Numbered from the stretch's first letter, positions 7,299 to 16,274 are shown. The stretch is 49,586 bases of DNA from Akkermansia muciniphila (GCA_945882065.1 CAMCWI010000003.1:1-49586), one strand, 5' to 3'. The notes: generated from the sequence alone by a model not told the origin. Program-made: numbers and translations.

Positions 7299-10163
7299 TT
7301 AAAATTCGCAACCGACGGAAAGTCCGAACGTGATACCTTTGGTGTGGCTCTTGAGAATGGTTTTTTCGCCTGTCACCCAAGTCTGGCTGACCTCGTAGGA
7401 TGGATTCAGAAGATTTTTTGCCGACAACTTAAACTTCCAGTTTTTGCCGAGTTTTTGACTGAGGAACATGTCTAGTTGGGGAGCAGGCTCTTCGTATTCA
7501 TCCGGGCGGTTCAAATTCACAACCACCAATCGCGGACCGACAATGCCGTAAGAAATGGTAAATGCTGTTTTGGTGGGCTCGTGATCCCATGTCAGGTCCG
7601 TGTTGAAGACATATTCAGGCTGATCAAACATGGGTCGCGTGATCTTACCTCCGCGGACGTTACCCACTACGTTGACATTTCTCTGGATATCATTCAACGG
7701 AACTTCTGATTCGATATAGGTGGCATTGAATCCCAGTGTCAACTCCTTAAGTGGCGACCAAAGATTATCCAAACGGGAGCGGAACTCCGCCTCAACGCCC
7801 ATAATGTCCGCCTTTTCAAAATTCTCGTAAGTTAAGTTATCGCCAGAGAAATCAACGGTGTAGAGCTCGATCGGCGCGTCAATTTTTTTCATGAATAATG
7901 AAAGTGAAACGATTTCTCCGGGTCTAGGATACCATTCCAACCTCAGATCGTAATTGGCACTTTCAGAAAATGTGAGGTTGGGATTTCCGTAGTAAGTGCG
8001 GCTTTGAGCGATGTCATAAATCCCCACGGGAGCTATCTCTCGATAGGCAGGGCGGACGACCGTTTGTGACCACGCCGCACGCAACTGAAGCTTTTCATGC
8101 AAAAAAACGGTAGCACTTAGAGACGGAAGCAAGTCGGTACGATTCAGATTACCTGGCGTAAGTGCTCTCCTCGTGGACTGATTTTCGCCAGTAAGAGTCA
8201 ATTCAGTTTCTTCGACACGTACGCCCCCGACCAGTCGGAGTCTTTCAAAAGCCGCCCAATCGCCCATGAGATACGCTGCTTTAATAAGCTGACTGCCCTC
8301 ATAAGTGATGTTTGCTGGAAAGTTCCGGTATTCTGTAAGTGCTGCGTTGGCCGGGTCGAGGTAACTCTGGGGATCGCCACCTGTGTAAAAGGGATGCGCA
8401 AGACTCGGAGCACGCATATCAAAGCCACGTTGGTAGTAGTCGCGAGTGGAATCGCTGATAGCTGCGCCGGTTTTGAAAAAATTGTCTTTATCGTTGTAGG
8501 AGGGCATCGGGATTTTTAGGTCGCCCCGTAGATTGGTATTGTTTTCTTCCAGCTCCCGCCAAAACCTTGTCGGATAAGACGGTTCAGTTGCCGCTTGCGG
8601 CAGGTAAAATGAATTAATGTCATCTGCCACATATTGGAAGATTCGATAATCCGGTTCTTCTTGCGTTGCTGTGGACATTGACCCGGCCCAATCGAAGGCT
8701 GCATCTTTCAAGGACGGAAAGTCGTGCGAACCCGCGAGCTGATAAAAGGTCAGGTTGCGTTCAGTCCAGTGTAACAAGGATTGATCGAGGTAGGTCTCGC
8801 CGGGCGTGGTGCCCACGTTATCGTCTTGGCCTTTAAGCCGGCGGGCTTCATCCTCCGCCGCCTGCACAAAGAGGAAGTTAAATTTAAGCTCGTGATCCTC
8901 ACCAATGCCCAAAGTGAATGCAGTAGAAGCCGCCCATGTGTACTCGATGACAGCCTTGGCATCTACTTTATCACGGACAATCGCAGTCGGGGTTTCAAAT
9001 TTTCTGGAAACACCATTATCGTAAAACTTGTAATCGTTTTTATAGTTTAACGAGCCGAGGTATCCAAATTTAAGGGTGTCACCCTTGAAACTGTCGCCGA
9101 ACGTCACCGCCATGCTGGAGTTCAGCGGAGACTTTTCGGGAATGGGAGAAAGTTGTGTGGATTTGAAACTGCGTTCAACCGCAGCTTCATTCTGGATTGG
9201 GCCTGACGTCCCCGACGCGCTGGTGCTTCTGGCAATAGCTGGTAATTCGCGTGTTCCGTCGTCCATCGCCAGCCAGTCCGTACCTCCGCGATCTGTCATC
9301 AGGAAATTGTTGTTCAGGTTGGCCTGAGTGTTGTAAGACGTGCCAAGGCTGAATGTCAGCGTGCCTTTCTCGGGATAACTCTTGGTCACGATATCAATCG
9401 CACCGCCGGCAAAGCCGCCTGACATGTCCGGGCTGAATGTTTTTGCAACTTCCATCTTCTCGATGACCTGAGTTGGCAAGAGATCCAATTGCGCCGCCTT
9501 ACGATCTGGATCAGCACTCGGCAGATCGTTGCCGTTGATCGTGGTGGACGTATAACGATCCGCCAGACCGCGAATCACAGCGAACTTGCCGTCGGCAATA
9601 CTTGCTCCAGAGACTTTGGTCAACACTTCCGCCGCGTCGCTCGCGCCGGTTTTTTCAAACTGCTTTGAACCCACACTGTCCATCATCCCGCTGGATTCCT
9701 GACGCTCGATCATGATCTGCTCGGTCTGTTGCGTGAACTCTTCCGCCGTGACCTCGTATTCCTCCATCTCGTAAAACTCAGGGCGCAGATTTCCGTTCAC
9801 AGTTGTGATCTGTCCGGCAATAACGCGCACGTCTGTGACGACAGCCGCTGCGAAGCTGGACTTGGAGATGCGCAAAACCTGATCGCCAAGAGGAAGATTC
9901 TTAAGTTCAAAACGCCCTGTGCTATCTGTTTGCGCGGCGAGAGTTGTTCCACGCACTGTCACCGTGGCTCCGGGAATCGGTTTGCCGTCAAATGAGTTGA
10001 TCACCACGCCAGACACGGCACCAGCATCCTGCGCTTTTGAGGTCAGTGCGGAAATTAAAAGCACGAACGCAAACACGCATACTGTTCGAAGGGGAGACAC
10101 CAGCGCGTGTAGAGTCGCGTTCCATATCTTCGTCGAAATGTGGTGAGGGGATTTGGTTTCCAT
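7299..10163 (-). CDS. TonB-dependent outer membrane receptor with N-terminal carboxypeptidase-regulatory-like domain
   Basis: 954 residues. A signal peptide (hydrophobic part about 25-45, ending TSKAQ) is followed by a carboxypeptidase-regulatory-like/CarbopepD domain (GVVINSFDGKPIPGATVTVRG, about 50-125), a putative TonB box (EEYEVTAEEF, about 132-142) and a plug domain with SGASIADGKFAVIRGLADRY and NGNDLPSADPDRKAAQLDLLP. The rest is a beta-barrel with many aromatic/polar alternations, ending in GLSVGCEF; the terminal Phe is the usual outer-membrane insertion signal. It imports an unidentified ligand using proton motive force passed on by TonB. It lies 36 bases downstream of a TPR gene and closes the DUF3450-ExbB-ExbD-TonB operon, which suggests a dedicated energiser. 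A TTG two codons upstream is a possible start, but the ATG is preferred. Confidence 0.9.
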   Translation of the reverse strand: METKSPHHISTKIWNATLHALVSPLRTVCVFAFVLLISALTSKAQDAGAVSGVVINSFDGKPIPGATVTVRGTTLAAQTDSTGRFELKNLPLGDQVLRISKSSFAAAVVTDVRVIAGQITTVNGNLRPEFYEMEEYEVTAEEFTQQTEQIMIERQESSGMMDSVGSKQFEKTGASDAAEVLTKVSGASIADGKFAVIRGLADRYTSTTINGNDLPSADPDRKAAQLDLLPTQVIEKMEVAKTFSPDMSGGFAGGAIDIVTKSYPEKGTLTFSLGTSYNTQANLNNNFLMTDRGGTDWLAMDDGTRELPAIARSTSASGTSGPIQNEAAVERSFKSTQLSPIPEKSPLNSSMAVTFGDSFKGDTLKFGYLGSLNYKNDYKFYDNGVSRKFETPTAIVRDKVDAKAVIEYTWAASTAFTLGIGEDHELKFNFLFVQAAEDEARRLKGQDDNVGTTPGETYLDQSLLHWTERNLTFYQLAGSHDFPSLKDAAFDWAGSMSTATQEEPDYRIFQYVADDINSFYLPQAATEPSYPTRFWRELEENNTNLRGDLKIPMPSYNDKDNFFKTGAAISDSTRDYYQRGFDMRAPSLAHPFYTGGDPQSYLDPANAALTEYRNFPANITYEGSQLIKAAYLMGDWAAFERLRLVGGVRVEETELTLTGENQSTRRALTPGNLNRTDLLPSLSATVFLHEKLQLRAAWSQTVVRPAYREIAPVGIYDIAQSRTYYGNPNLTFSESANYDLRLEWYPRPGEIVSLSLFMKKIDAPIELYTVDFSGDNLTYENFEKADIMGVEAEFRSRLDNLWSPLKELTLGFNATYIESEVPLNDIQRNVNVVGNVRGGKITRPMFDQPEYVFNTDLTWDHEPTKTAFTISYGIVGPRLVVVNLNRPDEYEEPAPQLDMFLSQKLGKNWKFKLSAKNLLNPSYEVSQTWVTGEKTILKSHTKGITFGLSVGCEF

Positions 10164-10198
10164 GAACAAGTGCGTTTGCGAAGTTGGCGAACGATTGC

Positions 10199-11629
10199 TC
10201 AGGAACGCGCGGTGCGGCTCAGTTGCTCCACTTTTTCCAAATAGCGCTGCACGTTGTCCCGCTGTTTGACCTTTTGCGCCTTCTTCAACAACTCGGCGGC
10301 TTCGAGATATTTCTGAGATTGCACGAGCAGTTGCGCGTGTTTCACATAAGCGTCAGCTTCGAAACCCGTGATGCCGGACGCGGTGCGATAGCGGAACTCC
10401 GCTTTCTCCTTCTGGTTGTTCTTGGCGTAATAATCCCCCGCGAGCATCAACGCTTCCGCATCGAGCGGGTCTTTCTGAATGATCTGCTCCAGCGATTCAA
10501 TCGCCTTGTCTCCCGCGCCCGTGGACATGGCCACTTTGGATTCGAGCTTGAGTAACTTGAGTTCATCCGCGCCAGTCAACGCCGTGCCGGATGCGCGAAT
10601 TTTTCCGAACAGCTCACGCGCCTCAGTCCATGCGCCACGGCTCACGAGAATCTGGGCGGGGCGCAATGCCTTGGCCGGATTTTGACCGTTGTCCTTCGTC
10701 ATCGCCTCGGTGTAAGCGCCTAGAGCGAGATCGCGCGATTCCTGCGCCATGTAAAGATCTCCGAGCAGATTGAGCGATTGGACATTGGCTTTGCCGAGCC
10801 GACGAAGCATTTCCAAACTGATCGCGGCTTTGGCGGGTTGTTCCTTCTGGATGAAAAGATTCGCCTGCAACGTCCAGAGGTTGTCCTTGTCAGGATACTG
10901 TTTGATCAACTCGTCGAGTACGGAAAGGGCGTAATCATAGTTGCCCGTACCGATGGCACTCTTCACAAGGCCGAGTTTGAAATCCAGATTCTCCGGCTCG
11001 AACACGAGAGCCTGGCGATACGCTGCCTCAGCGGAAACATTCCGGCCCTGACTCAAGCAAGCAAAGCCGAGCAGACCAAAAACTTTTCCATCACCACCGC
11101 CTAACCCGATTGTGCGTGTGAGCGGTTTGATGGACTCGGCGTATTTGCCATCGCGAACGAGCGCGAACGCCAGATTCTTCTGCGCGCGACGATAGTCCGG
11201 GAACTTGAGGATCGCCATCTCGAAGTGCTTTGCGGCGTTGGTCAGGTCTTCGCGTTGGAAATAAACGTTGCCTAGCGTGAAATCAAACACCGCACTGGCC
11301 TTCGACGTGGTAAGGCCTTCAAGTGTGGAAATGATTTTCTTGGTGTCGCTGTTCGTGAGGATCGGAATCACGACAGTGCGATATTTTTCAAGCTCGTCGG
11401 GCTGCAACTTCGGCTCCACCTCCGAGGCGAAACCGTAGCTCCCGATCAGACGGCGTTGGAAATCGGGATCGTTCCAGACTGCGGCAAGTTCATGATCCGA
11501 GGACAAGGGGGCAAACTTGTTTGGCGTGGTGGCTACCTCCGTTTTTTCGGCTTTGACCACAGGTGATGTGGCAATGCTCATCAAGAACGCCAGCACCGCC
11601 AGCAAGGGGTTTTTTCTGTTTCGAGTCAT
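10199..11629 (-). CDS. Exported tetratricopeptide-repeat protein of the TonB operon
   Basis: 476 residues with a signal peptide (MTRNRKNPLLAVLAFLMSIATSPVVKA) and then helical repeats through to the C-terminus. TPR-like units are recognisable from about residue 110: VFDFTLGNVYFQREDLTNAA, AYRQALVFEPENLDF, LLGDLYMAQESRDLALGAY, and AEALMLAGDYYAKNNQKEKAEF. TPR proteins of this kind accompany TonB2/TtpC clusters in Gammaproteobacteria (known context) and probably serve as a periplasmic protein-protein scaffold, perhaps between TonB and the receptor (inference). It lies 27 bases after tonB and 35 bases before the receptor gene, on the same strand. No catalytic motif is visible. Confidence 0.8.
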   Translation of the reverse strand: MTRNRKNPLLAVLAFLMSIATSPVVKAEKTEVATTPNKFAPLSSDHELAAVWNDPDFQRRLIGSYGFASEVEPKLQPDELEKYRTVVIPILTNSDTKKIISTLEGLTTSKASAVFDFTLGNVYFQREDLTNAAKHFEMAILKFPDYRRAQKNLAFALVRDGKYAESIKPLTRTIGLGGGDGKVFGLLGFACLSQGRNVSAEAAYRQALVFEPENLDFKLGLVKSAIGTGNYDYALSVLDELIKQYPDKDNLWTLQANLFIQKEQPAKAAISLEMLRRLGKANVQSLNLLGDLYMAQESRDLALGAYTEAMTKDNGQNPAKALRPAQILVSRGAWTEARELFGKIRASGTALTGADELKLLKLESKVAMSTGAGDKAIESLEQIIQKDPLDAEALMLAGDYYAKNNQKEKAEFRYRTASGITGFEADAYVKHAQLLVQSQKYLEAAELLKKAQKVKQRDNVQRYLEKVEQLSRTARS

Positions 11630-11656
11630 AAAATCAGTTCAATCGGTTTTAGCTAT

Positions 11657-12319
11657 TCAACCCGTTGTGACGCGGAAGCGCAACGGCACGCGGATGTAAG
11701 TGCGCACAGCTTGCCCGTCTTTTTGTCCGGGACTGAAGCGCCATTTTCGGATCGCGTCTAAGGCAGGTTTCTCAAATTCTGGCCGTGAAGAATTCTCCAC
11801 GCGCGGGTCTTCAACGCGACCTGTCTCGTCCAAAATGAAGATCAACGTCACGACGCCCTCAACCTTGGCTTTGCGCAACGCTTCAGGATAAGTCGGCGCA
11901 ACCTGCGATACAGGTTCGGGTCGCTTTTCCAGATCGGCGACATCGAACGTGTCTTCCTGCACGGCTTCAGCAGCGGTGAGCGAACGGATTTCACCAAAGC
12001 CAGCCAGTGCGCCGCCTGATCCCATCGCGACTTCCAAGTCCGCGCTCAATGGAATCTGTTGCGTTGTCTCTGCGAGTTGCGGTTCAGGCGCTGCTTCAGG
12101 TGGTTTCTCTGCTTCAGGTGGTGGTGGCGCGATTTCCTCCTCAACAGGCGGAGGTAATTCCACCGCGCTGGTTGTGCGCAACTCCAGCGAACGTTCAGGC
12201 TTGGCGATGCGATGCGCGAACGGAATGAAACCAAACAACACGGCGGTGAACCCCACGCCGAAAATGACTGCCACCGGCAGCCGGGCCATCTTGCTTTCGT
12301 TCTGATAAACTTTTCGCAT
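11657..12319 (-). CDS. tonB: TonB family energy transducer
   Basis: 220 residues with the classical TonB layout: a short cytoplasmic N-terminus, one transmembrane helix (about 13-34, VAVIFGVGFTAVLFGFIPF), a Pro/Glu-rich periplasmic spacer (about 53-82, with PPPVEEEIAPPPPEAEKPP), and a C-terminal TonB domain (about 138-215) with PTYPEALRKAKVEGVVTLIFILDETG and ALDAIRKWRFSP. It carries the energised state of the ExbB/ExbD motor to the outer-membrane receptor. Here the likely partner is the receptor encoded two genes downstream. The stop of the preceding exbD and this start are one base apart, showing tight coupling. Confidence 0.92.
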   Translation of the reverse strand: MRKVYQNESKMARLPVAVIFGVGFTAVLFGFIPFAHRIAKPERSLELRTTSAVELPPPVEEEIAPPPPEAEKPPEAAPEPQLAETTQQIPLSADLEVAMGSGGALAGFGEIRSLTAAEAVQEDTFDVADLEKRPEPVSQVAPTYPEALRKAKVEGVVTLIFILDETGRVEDPRVENSSRPEFEKPALDAIRKWRFSPGQKDGQAVRTYIRVPLRFRVTTG

Positions 12320-12320
12320 A

Positions 12321-12725
12321 TCAGATTTTGTCTGTGGCGAGATTCACTTCTTTGGCCCCGCCAAGTTTGGCCTCATCAATCACGCTGATGACCATGCCGG
12401 AATTGGCGTTATCGTCGGCCTGGATCACCACCGGAAGTTTGTCTTTGGAGCAAAGGCGTTTCACGGTCGGTCGCACATTTCCCAAACCGATTTCTTTTCC
12501 GCCGTAGGCAACCTTGCCATCCGCCGTGACCGCGAAAATGATGCTGTTCTTGTCCGTCTGACGCGCGCTGGCGGCGCGGGGTTTGGTCACGGTCACACCC
12601 GGCTCTTCGATAAAGCTCGTCGTCGAGATGAAGAAGATCAGGAGGAACATGATGATATCAATGAGCGGAATCAGATTCAGCTCAATGGACTCATCAGGCT
12701 CGGCAAGTTGACGGCGAAATCTCAT
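12321..12725 (-). CDS. exbD: ExbD/TolR family biopolymer transport protein (second copy)
   Basis: 134 residues with one transmembrane helix near the N-terminus (NLIPLIDIIMFLLIFFISTTS). Asp23 in the helix matches the proton-translocating Asp of ExbD/TolR. The periplasmic domain ends with VIQADDNANSGMVISVIDEAKLGGAKEVNLAT, the usual ExbD fold. It follows the first exbD by 9 bases and overlaps functionally with it: both have the same N-terminal sequence and share a 53-base identical DNA tract over the helix, while the periplasmic domains differ (ITKPRAASARQ versus VDKPQSDPGSS linkers). Together with the two ExbB-type proteins it forms a proton-driven motor in the inner membrane. Confidence 0.9.
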   Translation of the reverse strand: MRFRRQLAEPDESIELNLIPLIDIIMFLLIFFISTTSFIEEPGVTVTKPRAASARQTDKNSIIFAVTADGKVAYGGKEIGLGNVRPTVKRLCSKDKLPVVIQADDNANSGMVISVIDEAKLGGAKEVNLATDKI

Positions 12726-12734
12726 GAAAATTCG

Positions 12735-13142
12735 TTAACTGCGTTGTGAGGCAACGCTCACGTCCTTGGCCCCGCCCATGCGGGCTTCGTCAATGATTCG
12801 GATCATCATGCCGGAGCGGGATTTTTCGTTCACTTGAATCACCACCGGTTTCGCTTCTTCAGCACAAAGCCGCTTCACTGTCGGGCGCACGCCACTCAAG
12901 CCGATCTCTTTCCCTTCATGGCTGACTTTGCCGTCAGGTGCGACTGAAAGAATGATCGAGGTGTTTTCTCCCGAACTGCTGCCGGGGTCGGACTGCGGCT
13001 TGTCCACGGACAAACCTTTTTCCTGCATCATGCTTGTTGTCGAAATGAAAAAAATCAGCAGGAACATGATGATATCAATGAGCGGAATCAGATTCAGCTC
13101 AATGGACTCATCGGGTTCAGCCAACGTGCGGCGGAATCTCAT
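12735..13142 (-). CDS. exbD: ExbD/TolR family biopolymer transport protein (first copy)
   Basis: 135 residues, the same build as its downstream neighbour: transmembrane helix with the conserved Asp23 (LNLIPLIDIIMFLLIFF) followed by a periplasmic domain ending VIDEARMGGAKDVSVAS-like. The start codon overlaps the exbB stop (ATGA), which ties translation of the two. Having two ExbD copies is typical of some TonB clusters that may build heteromeric ExbD pairs, since one ExbB5 motor holds two ExbD chains (established for ExbBD). Whether these two assemble together cannot be told from sequence. Confidence 0.9.
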   Translation of the reverse strand: MRFRRTLAEPDESIELNLIPLIDIIMFLLIFFISTTSMMQEKGLSVDKPQSDPGSSSGENTSIILSVAPDGKVSHEGKEIGLSGVRPTVKRLCAEEAKPVVIQVNEKSRSGMMIRIIDEARMGGAKDVSVASQRS

Positions 13143-13819
13143 GCGAGAACGGTTTCCGATTTGACGACTGCGGGCATCGGTGTTGTGCCTGTTTCAGTCT
13201 GGCGTGTGAAGATGCGCGTCATACCATGGAATTCAGGACGGAAGTGCCGCAGCGTGATGCTCTCCAATCGCGCGAGAAATGCGACGTATTCATTGCGCCA
13301 GCGTTTGGCGATGCTCGCCATGACCAATCCCGGAATCGCCACCATCATGCCGGTCTGTGTGGCCACGAGCGCTTCGCTGATGCCCTTGGCGATGATTTCA
13401 GAAGCGGAACTGCCGCCGATGCCAATGGCTTTGAACGTGAGCAACATTCCCAAGACCGTGCCGAGCAATCCGAACAACGGCGCTGAAACCACGAGCACAT
13501 TTAGAAACGCGACGCGGCGATCCAAGTCAGTGACCTGCGAGGCTTCGACTTCGCGGAAGCGGCCTTCGATATCTTTGATCGAATGTATTTCGTCCTGCGT
13601 GTAACGAACCAATTCGCGCACGCTGGCTGGCGCGGTTTCGGGTTTGGCCACCCAGTTGCGCAGAACAACATCAGTCGCCTTGGTCAACCCACGATGATAT
13701 GCCGACATCAGCAATTGCGCCGCGCTCACATACATGACGAGCGACAACAGCACCATGGCCCACATGACCCAGCCGCCGGTCGTCCAGGTGTGCAACATCA
13801 TTTTGAAGATTTCGTTCAT
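13139..13819 (-). CDS. exbB: ExbB/MotA/TolQ proton channel family protein
   Basis: 226 residues. Three transmembrane helices: about 17-38 (WVMWAMVLLSLVMYVSAAQLL), about 115-140 (APLFGLLGTVLGMLLTFKAI) and about 155-180 (QTGMMVAIPGLVMASIAKRW). The GLLGTVxGM and TxxGMMVAIPG motifs are the family signature of the ExbB/TolQ pore-forming ring. It lies between the longer TtpC-like protein and exbD and overlaps the latter by 4 bases. In Vibrio and Shewanella TonB2-type clusters a short ExbB is likewise found beside a long MotA/TolQ/ExbB protein, so this is probably the canonical motor subunit of the operon. Confidence 0.9.
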   Translation of the reverse strand: MNEIFKMMLHTWTTGGWVMWAMVLLSLVMYVSAAQLLMSAYHRGLTKATDVVLRNWVAKPETAPASVRELVRYTQDEIHSIKDIEGRFREVEASQVTDLDRRVAFLNVLVVSAPLFGLLGTVLGMLLTFKAIGIGGSSASEIIAKGISEALVATQTGMMVAIPGLVMASIAKRWRNEYVAFLARLESITLRHFRPEFHGMTRIFTRQTETGTTPMPAVVKSETVLA

Positions 13820-13841
13820 AGTTTTTTTGGTGTTGAGGGTT

Positions 13842-15245
13842 TCAACCGAAATTTGGTTTGTCGTCCGACGGGACGCCGTTCACGAAGCCAACTGCTGTTT
13901 GCTCCATGCTGCCGAGAATGCTCTTGGCCTTGCGGCTCAGGAAGGCGTGCAGCAATAGCGCGGGAATCGCCACACCCATGCCGGTGGCAGTGGCCATGAG
14001 TGCTTCGGAAATACCGGACGCCAGCATCTTGGGATCGCCGCTGCCGAAACTGGAAATGAGTTTGAACGTCGCGATCATGCCCGTGACCGTGCCGAGCAAT
14101 CCGAGCAGCGGACCCGTCGTGGCAGTAAGCGCGAGGAACGGCAGACCGCGTTCAAGCCGCGTGCGTGCGCCGAGCATTTTCTCGTAAAGAATCTCTTCAA
14201 TGTATTCCTTCTTCTCGTCCACATGTTGCACGGCTGTGGCGAGCAATTCGCCCGCGATACCGGGAATGCTGCGCGCGTGATTAAGTGCGAGATCGGGCTT
14301 CCGGGATTCGATGTGTTTGAGAACCGTTTGCAGATCGTTCTCAGTAGCGAGCCGAACGCGGGTGAATTGCAGCCACTTGACCAACGCGAGAACCAGCGAT
14401 GCCAGTCCCAGTCCCAACAATGGGATCATGACCAAGCCGCCCTCGGCTAGTTTGTCATACAGGCTCGTGTGCATGGCGGACAGTTTGAATGCGTTGCCGA
14501 GTGTGGGATCGAGAACCATCTGACCGTTGCCAGAAGTGACAAGCGCGCGGCTGGCGTCCATCAACGGTTGTTCCATTTGTGCAATCGTCGGATCCGACTT
14601 ATTCAACTCCTGTTGCAACAAGCCAGCCGATGTCCCCGATGAACTCGCGAACATTGCGACGGGTCCAAAGACCACGACCTTGCCCGCTTGCACCAAGCCT
14701 TGCTTGTCGAGTGCTTTGCCGTCGAAGGTCTCACCGCCTTGTGCGCCTTCAGCCCGTTGCAGAGCGGTCGTGAGAAGCACGGAGCGACGGGCGAATTTTT
14801 CTTTCGCTGCCAAGTCTGCGGAGGCGGCTGTGGCGTCCACTTGTTCGAGCAACGCCTTGTAGCGCGGTTCTTCAATGAAGTTGAGGCGCGAACGAAAAGC
14901 GCGGCCATACTCGGTGACGAGTGAGTCCACATATTTGACTTCGTCAGTCTGACGTTTGGCGTCTGACTTGAGCGCGTTCAACTCGACGAGTTGGTTTTCC
15001 TGAAAGCGCTGCGCCTTCACCAAGTCAGCGCGGCGATTGATGAGTTGCTGTTCCAGATCAGTCACCTTGCGGGCCAGGGGCAATCGCTCGGCTTCGATCT
15101 CCTGACGCACGCCAGAAAGTTCTGCGCTCGCCTTTTGAAGATCGTCGTTCGCGCTGGTGAGGACGTTCTCAATCGTCTGTGCTTGGAGCGTGCAAGAAAT
15201 TGCAACCAACAGTGCAAAACAAATTTTTATGTAGGATTTGGTCAT
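13842..15245 (-). CDS. TtpC-like long MotA/TolQ/ExbB family protein with periplasmic coiled coil
   Basis: 467 residues. A signal-like N-terminus (MTKSYIKICFALLVAISCTLQA) precedes a long charged, heptad-type region (about 25-110: ANDDLQKASAELSGVRQEIE and ADLVKAQRFQENQLVELNAL) that is probably a periplasmic coiled coil. The C-terminal third is a MotA/TolQ/ExbB domain with helices near 262-285, 375-400 and 415-435, holding GPLLGLLGTVTGMIATFKL and ATATGMGVAIPALLL. This layout matches TtpC, the fourth component of the Vibrio TonB2 system. It is preceded by the DUF3450 gene (23 bases) and followed by exbB (22 bases), which is the order known from Gammaproteobacteria. Molecular role of the coiled coil is unclear. 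Confidence 0.85.
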   Translation of the reverse strand: MTKSYIKICFALLVAISCTLQAQTIENVLTSANDDLQKASAELSGVRQEIEAERLPLARKVTDLEQQLINRRADLVKAQRFQENQLVELNALKSDAKRQTDEVKYVDSLVTEYGRAFRSRLNFIEEPRYKALLEQVDATAASADLAAKEKFARRSVLLTTALQRAEGAQGGETFDGKALDKQGLVQAGKVVVFGPVAMFASSSGTSAGLLQQELNKSDPTIAQMEQPLMDASRALVTSGNGQMVLDPTLGNAFKLSAMHTSLYDKLAEGGLVMIPLLGLGLASLVLALVKWLQFTRVRLATENDLQTVLKHIESRKPDLALNHARSIPGIAGELLATAVQHVDEKKEYIEEILYEKMLGARTRLERGLPFLALTATTGPLLGLLGTVTGMIATFKLISSFGSGDPKMLASGISEALMATATGMGVAIPALLLHAFLSRKAKSILGSMEQTAVGFVNGVPSDDKPNFG

Positions 15246-15268
15246 CGGGAAAAAATGTTAATGGGTCT

Positions 15269-16033
15269 TCAACGTACCGTGGCGGGCAGAGTCACGAAGC
15301 GCGCCGTGCGCTCGTTGCGATAAATTTTGACGACTTCTTGAACTGTAGATGCGATCTCAGGTTTGACAGCCCATTCCCAACCGTTGCTGCCGGGTGTGCC
15401 TGTGCCCGCGAAATCACCGGCTTCGTTCACGAAGTAAGCTGCACCGAGTCCGATATAAATCGTCTGCACGGCGACTTCCTCGCCTTTGGGATTCTTGCGC
15501 TTCTCGTTGAAGAGATTCACGGCGTTGTTGAACTTGTCGAGTTCGCCGAGCAATCCGACCAGCACCTGCATGCGTTCGGCGGCGAGCATCTTTGTGTTCG
15601 CGGGATCAGCGGGCAATTTGGCGAGCAACGGCTTGAGAATGTCTTGAAGCGGCGAAGGCAACTGCGGCACGAACTTTTTCACACGCGCCTCAAAGTCTGT
15701 CGCGAATTGCCGCGCGCCATCCAGGGTCTCGTTCGACTGCTTTTGCAGCGCGGTGGCTTCGGTCATTTCTTTCGCGACCTGCGAGTTGTTCGTGGACACC
15801 TTCGACATCTGGTCGTTGATGGATTTCAACTCGCGTTCGTAGAGAGCAACGGTCTGTTCCAGAGATTCTTTGTCCGCCTGCCAGTCGTTACGCGTCTTGG
15901 AGATCAACTGCCGCGTCTGCACCCACTGCTCCAGTGTCGTGCGCGTCTGCGCCATGACAGGGGCGTCGGCGGCGACCAGTCGCACTCCACTTGTGAGTGC
16001 CAGGAGCGTGACCAAAGAGAAAAGTAACTTCAT
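15269..16033 (-). CDS. DUF3450 family exported protein
   Basis: 254 residues, first gene of the TonB operon. It has a signal peptide (MKLLFSLVTLLALTSGVRLVAA), a charged helical region typical of DUF3450 (about 30-110: KTRNDWQADKESLEQTVAL and ELKSINDQMSKV), and a C-terminal part containing NTKMLAAERMQVLVGLLGELDKFN and GLGAAYFVNEAGDFAGTG. DUF3450 proteins are known almost only as the first gene before TtpC/ExbB/ExbD/TonB clusters, and their function is not established. Position and family agree, so the operon is assigned with confidence. No transcription-factor domain or enzyme motif is visible. Confidence 0.8.
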   Translation of the reverse strand: MKLLFSLVTLLALTSGVRLVAADAPVMAQTRTTLEQWVQTRQLISKTRNDWQADKESLEQTVALYERELKSINDQMSKVSTNNSQVAKEMTEATALQKQSNETLDGARQFATDFEARVKKFVPQLPSPLQDILKPLLAKLPADPANTKMLAAERMQVLVGLLGELDKFNNAVNLFNEKRKNPKGEEVAVQTIYIGLGAAYFVNEAGDFAGTGTPGSNGWEWAVKPEIASTVQEVVKIYRNERTARFVTLPATVR

Positions 16034-16250
16034 TCATAAGTAAGGTCGTGAAACCGTGTCACGCCTTGATGTCGGCATTGTTACGACTGTGTGACAATCA
16101 ATCTCTGATACGCCACACAGGGAAATGAAACGCGGGTTCTGAGCGACGTAACATCAATGTAACCCCGCTGGCGTAGAGTTGTCGCAGTAGTCGTGTTTCA
16201 TGGCCTCGAGATGAAAGCGATAATCCCTGTGAAAAAGCATCCCTCAATTT

Positions 16251-16274
16251 CCTTCGTCACACGTGTGACGGAGG
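16251..16274. promoter_or_regulatory. 24-base near-perfect palindrome, candidate operator
   Basis: The centre CGTCACACGTGTGACG (16255-16270) is a perfect 16-base palindrome. The flanks extend it to 24 bases with only one T:G mismatch. There is no loop, as expected for a dimeric transcription factor site and not for an RNA hairpin. It lies about 220 bases upstream of the DUF3450 start. The regulator is unknown. Confidence 0.5.
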
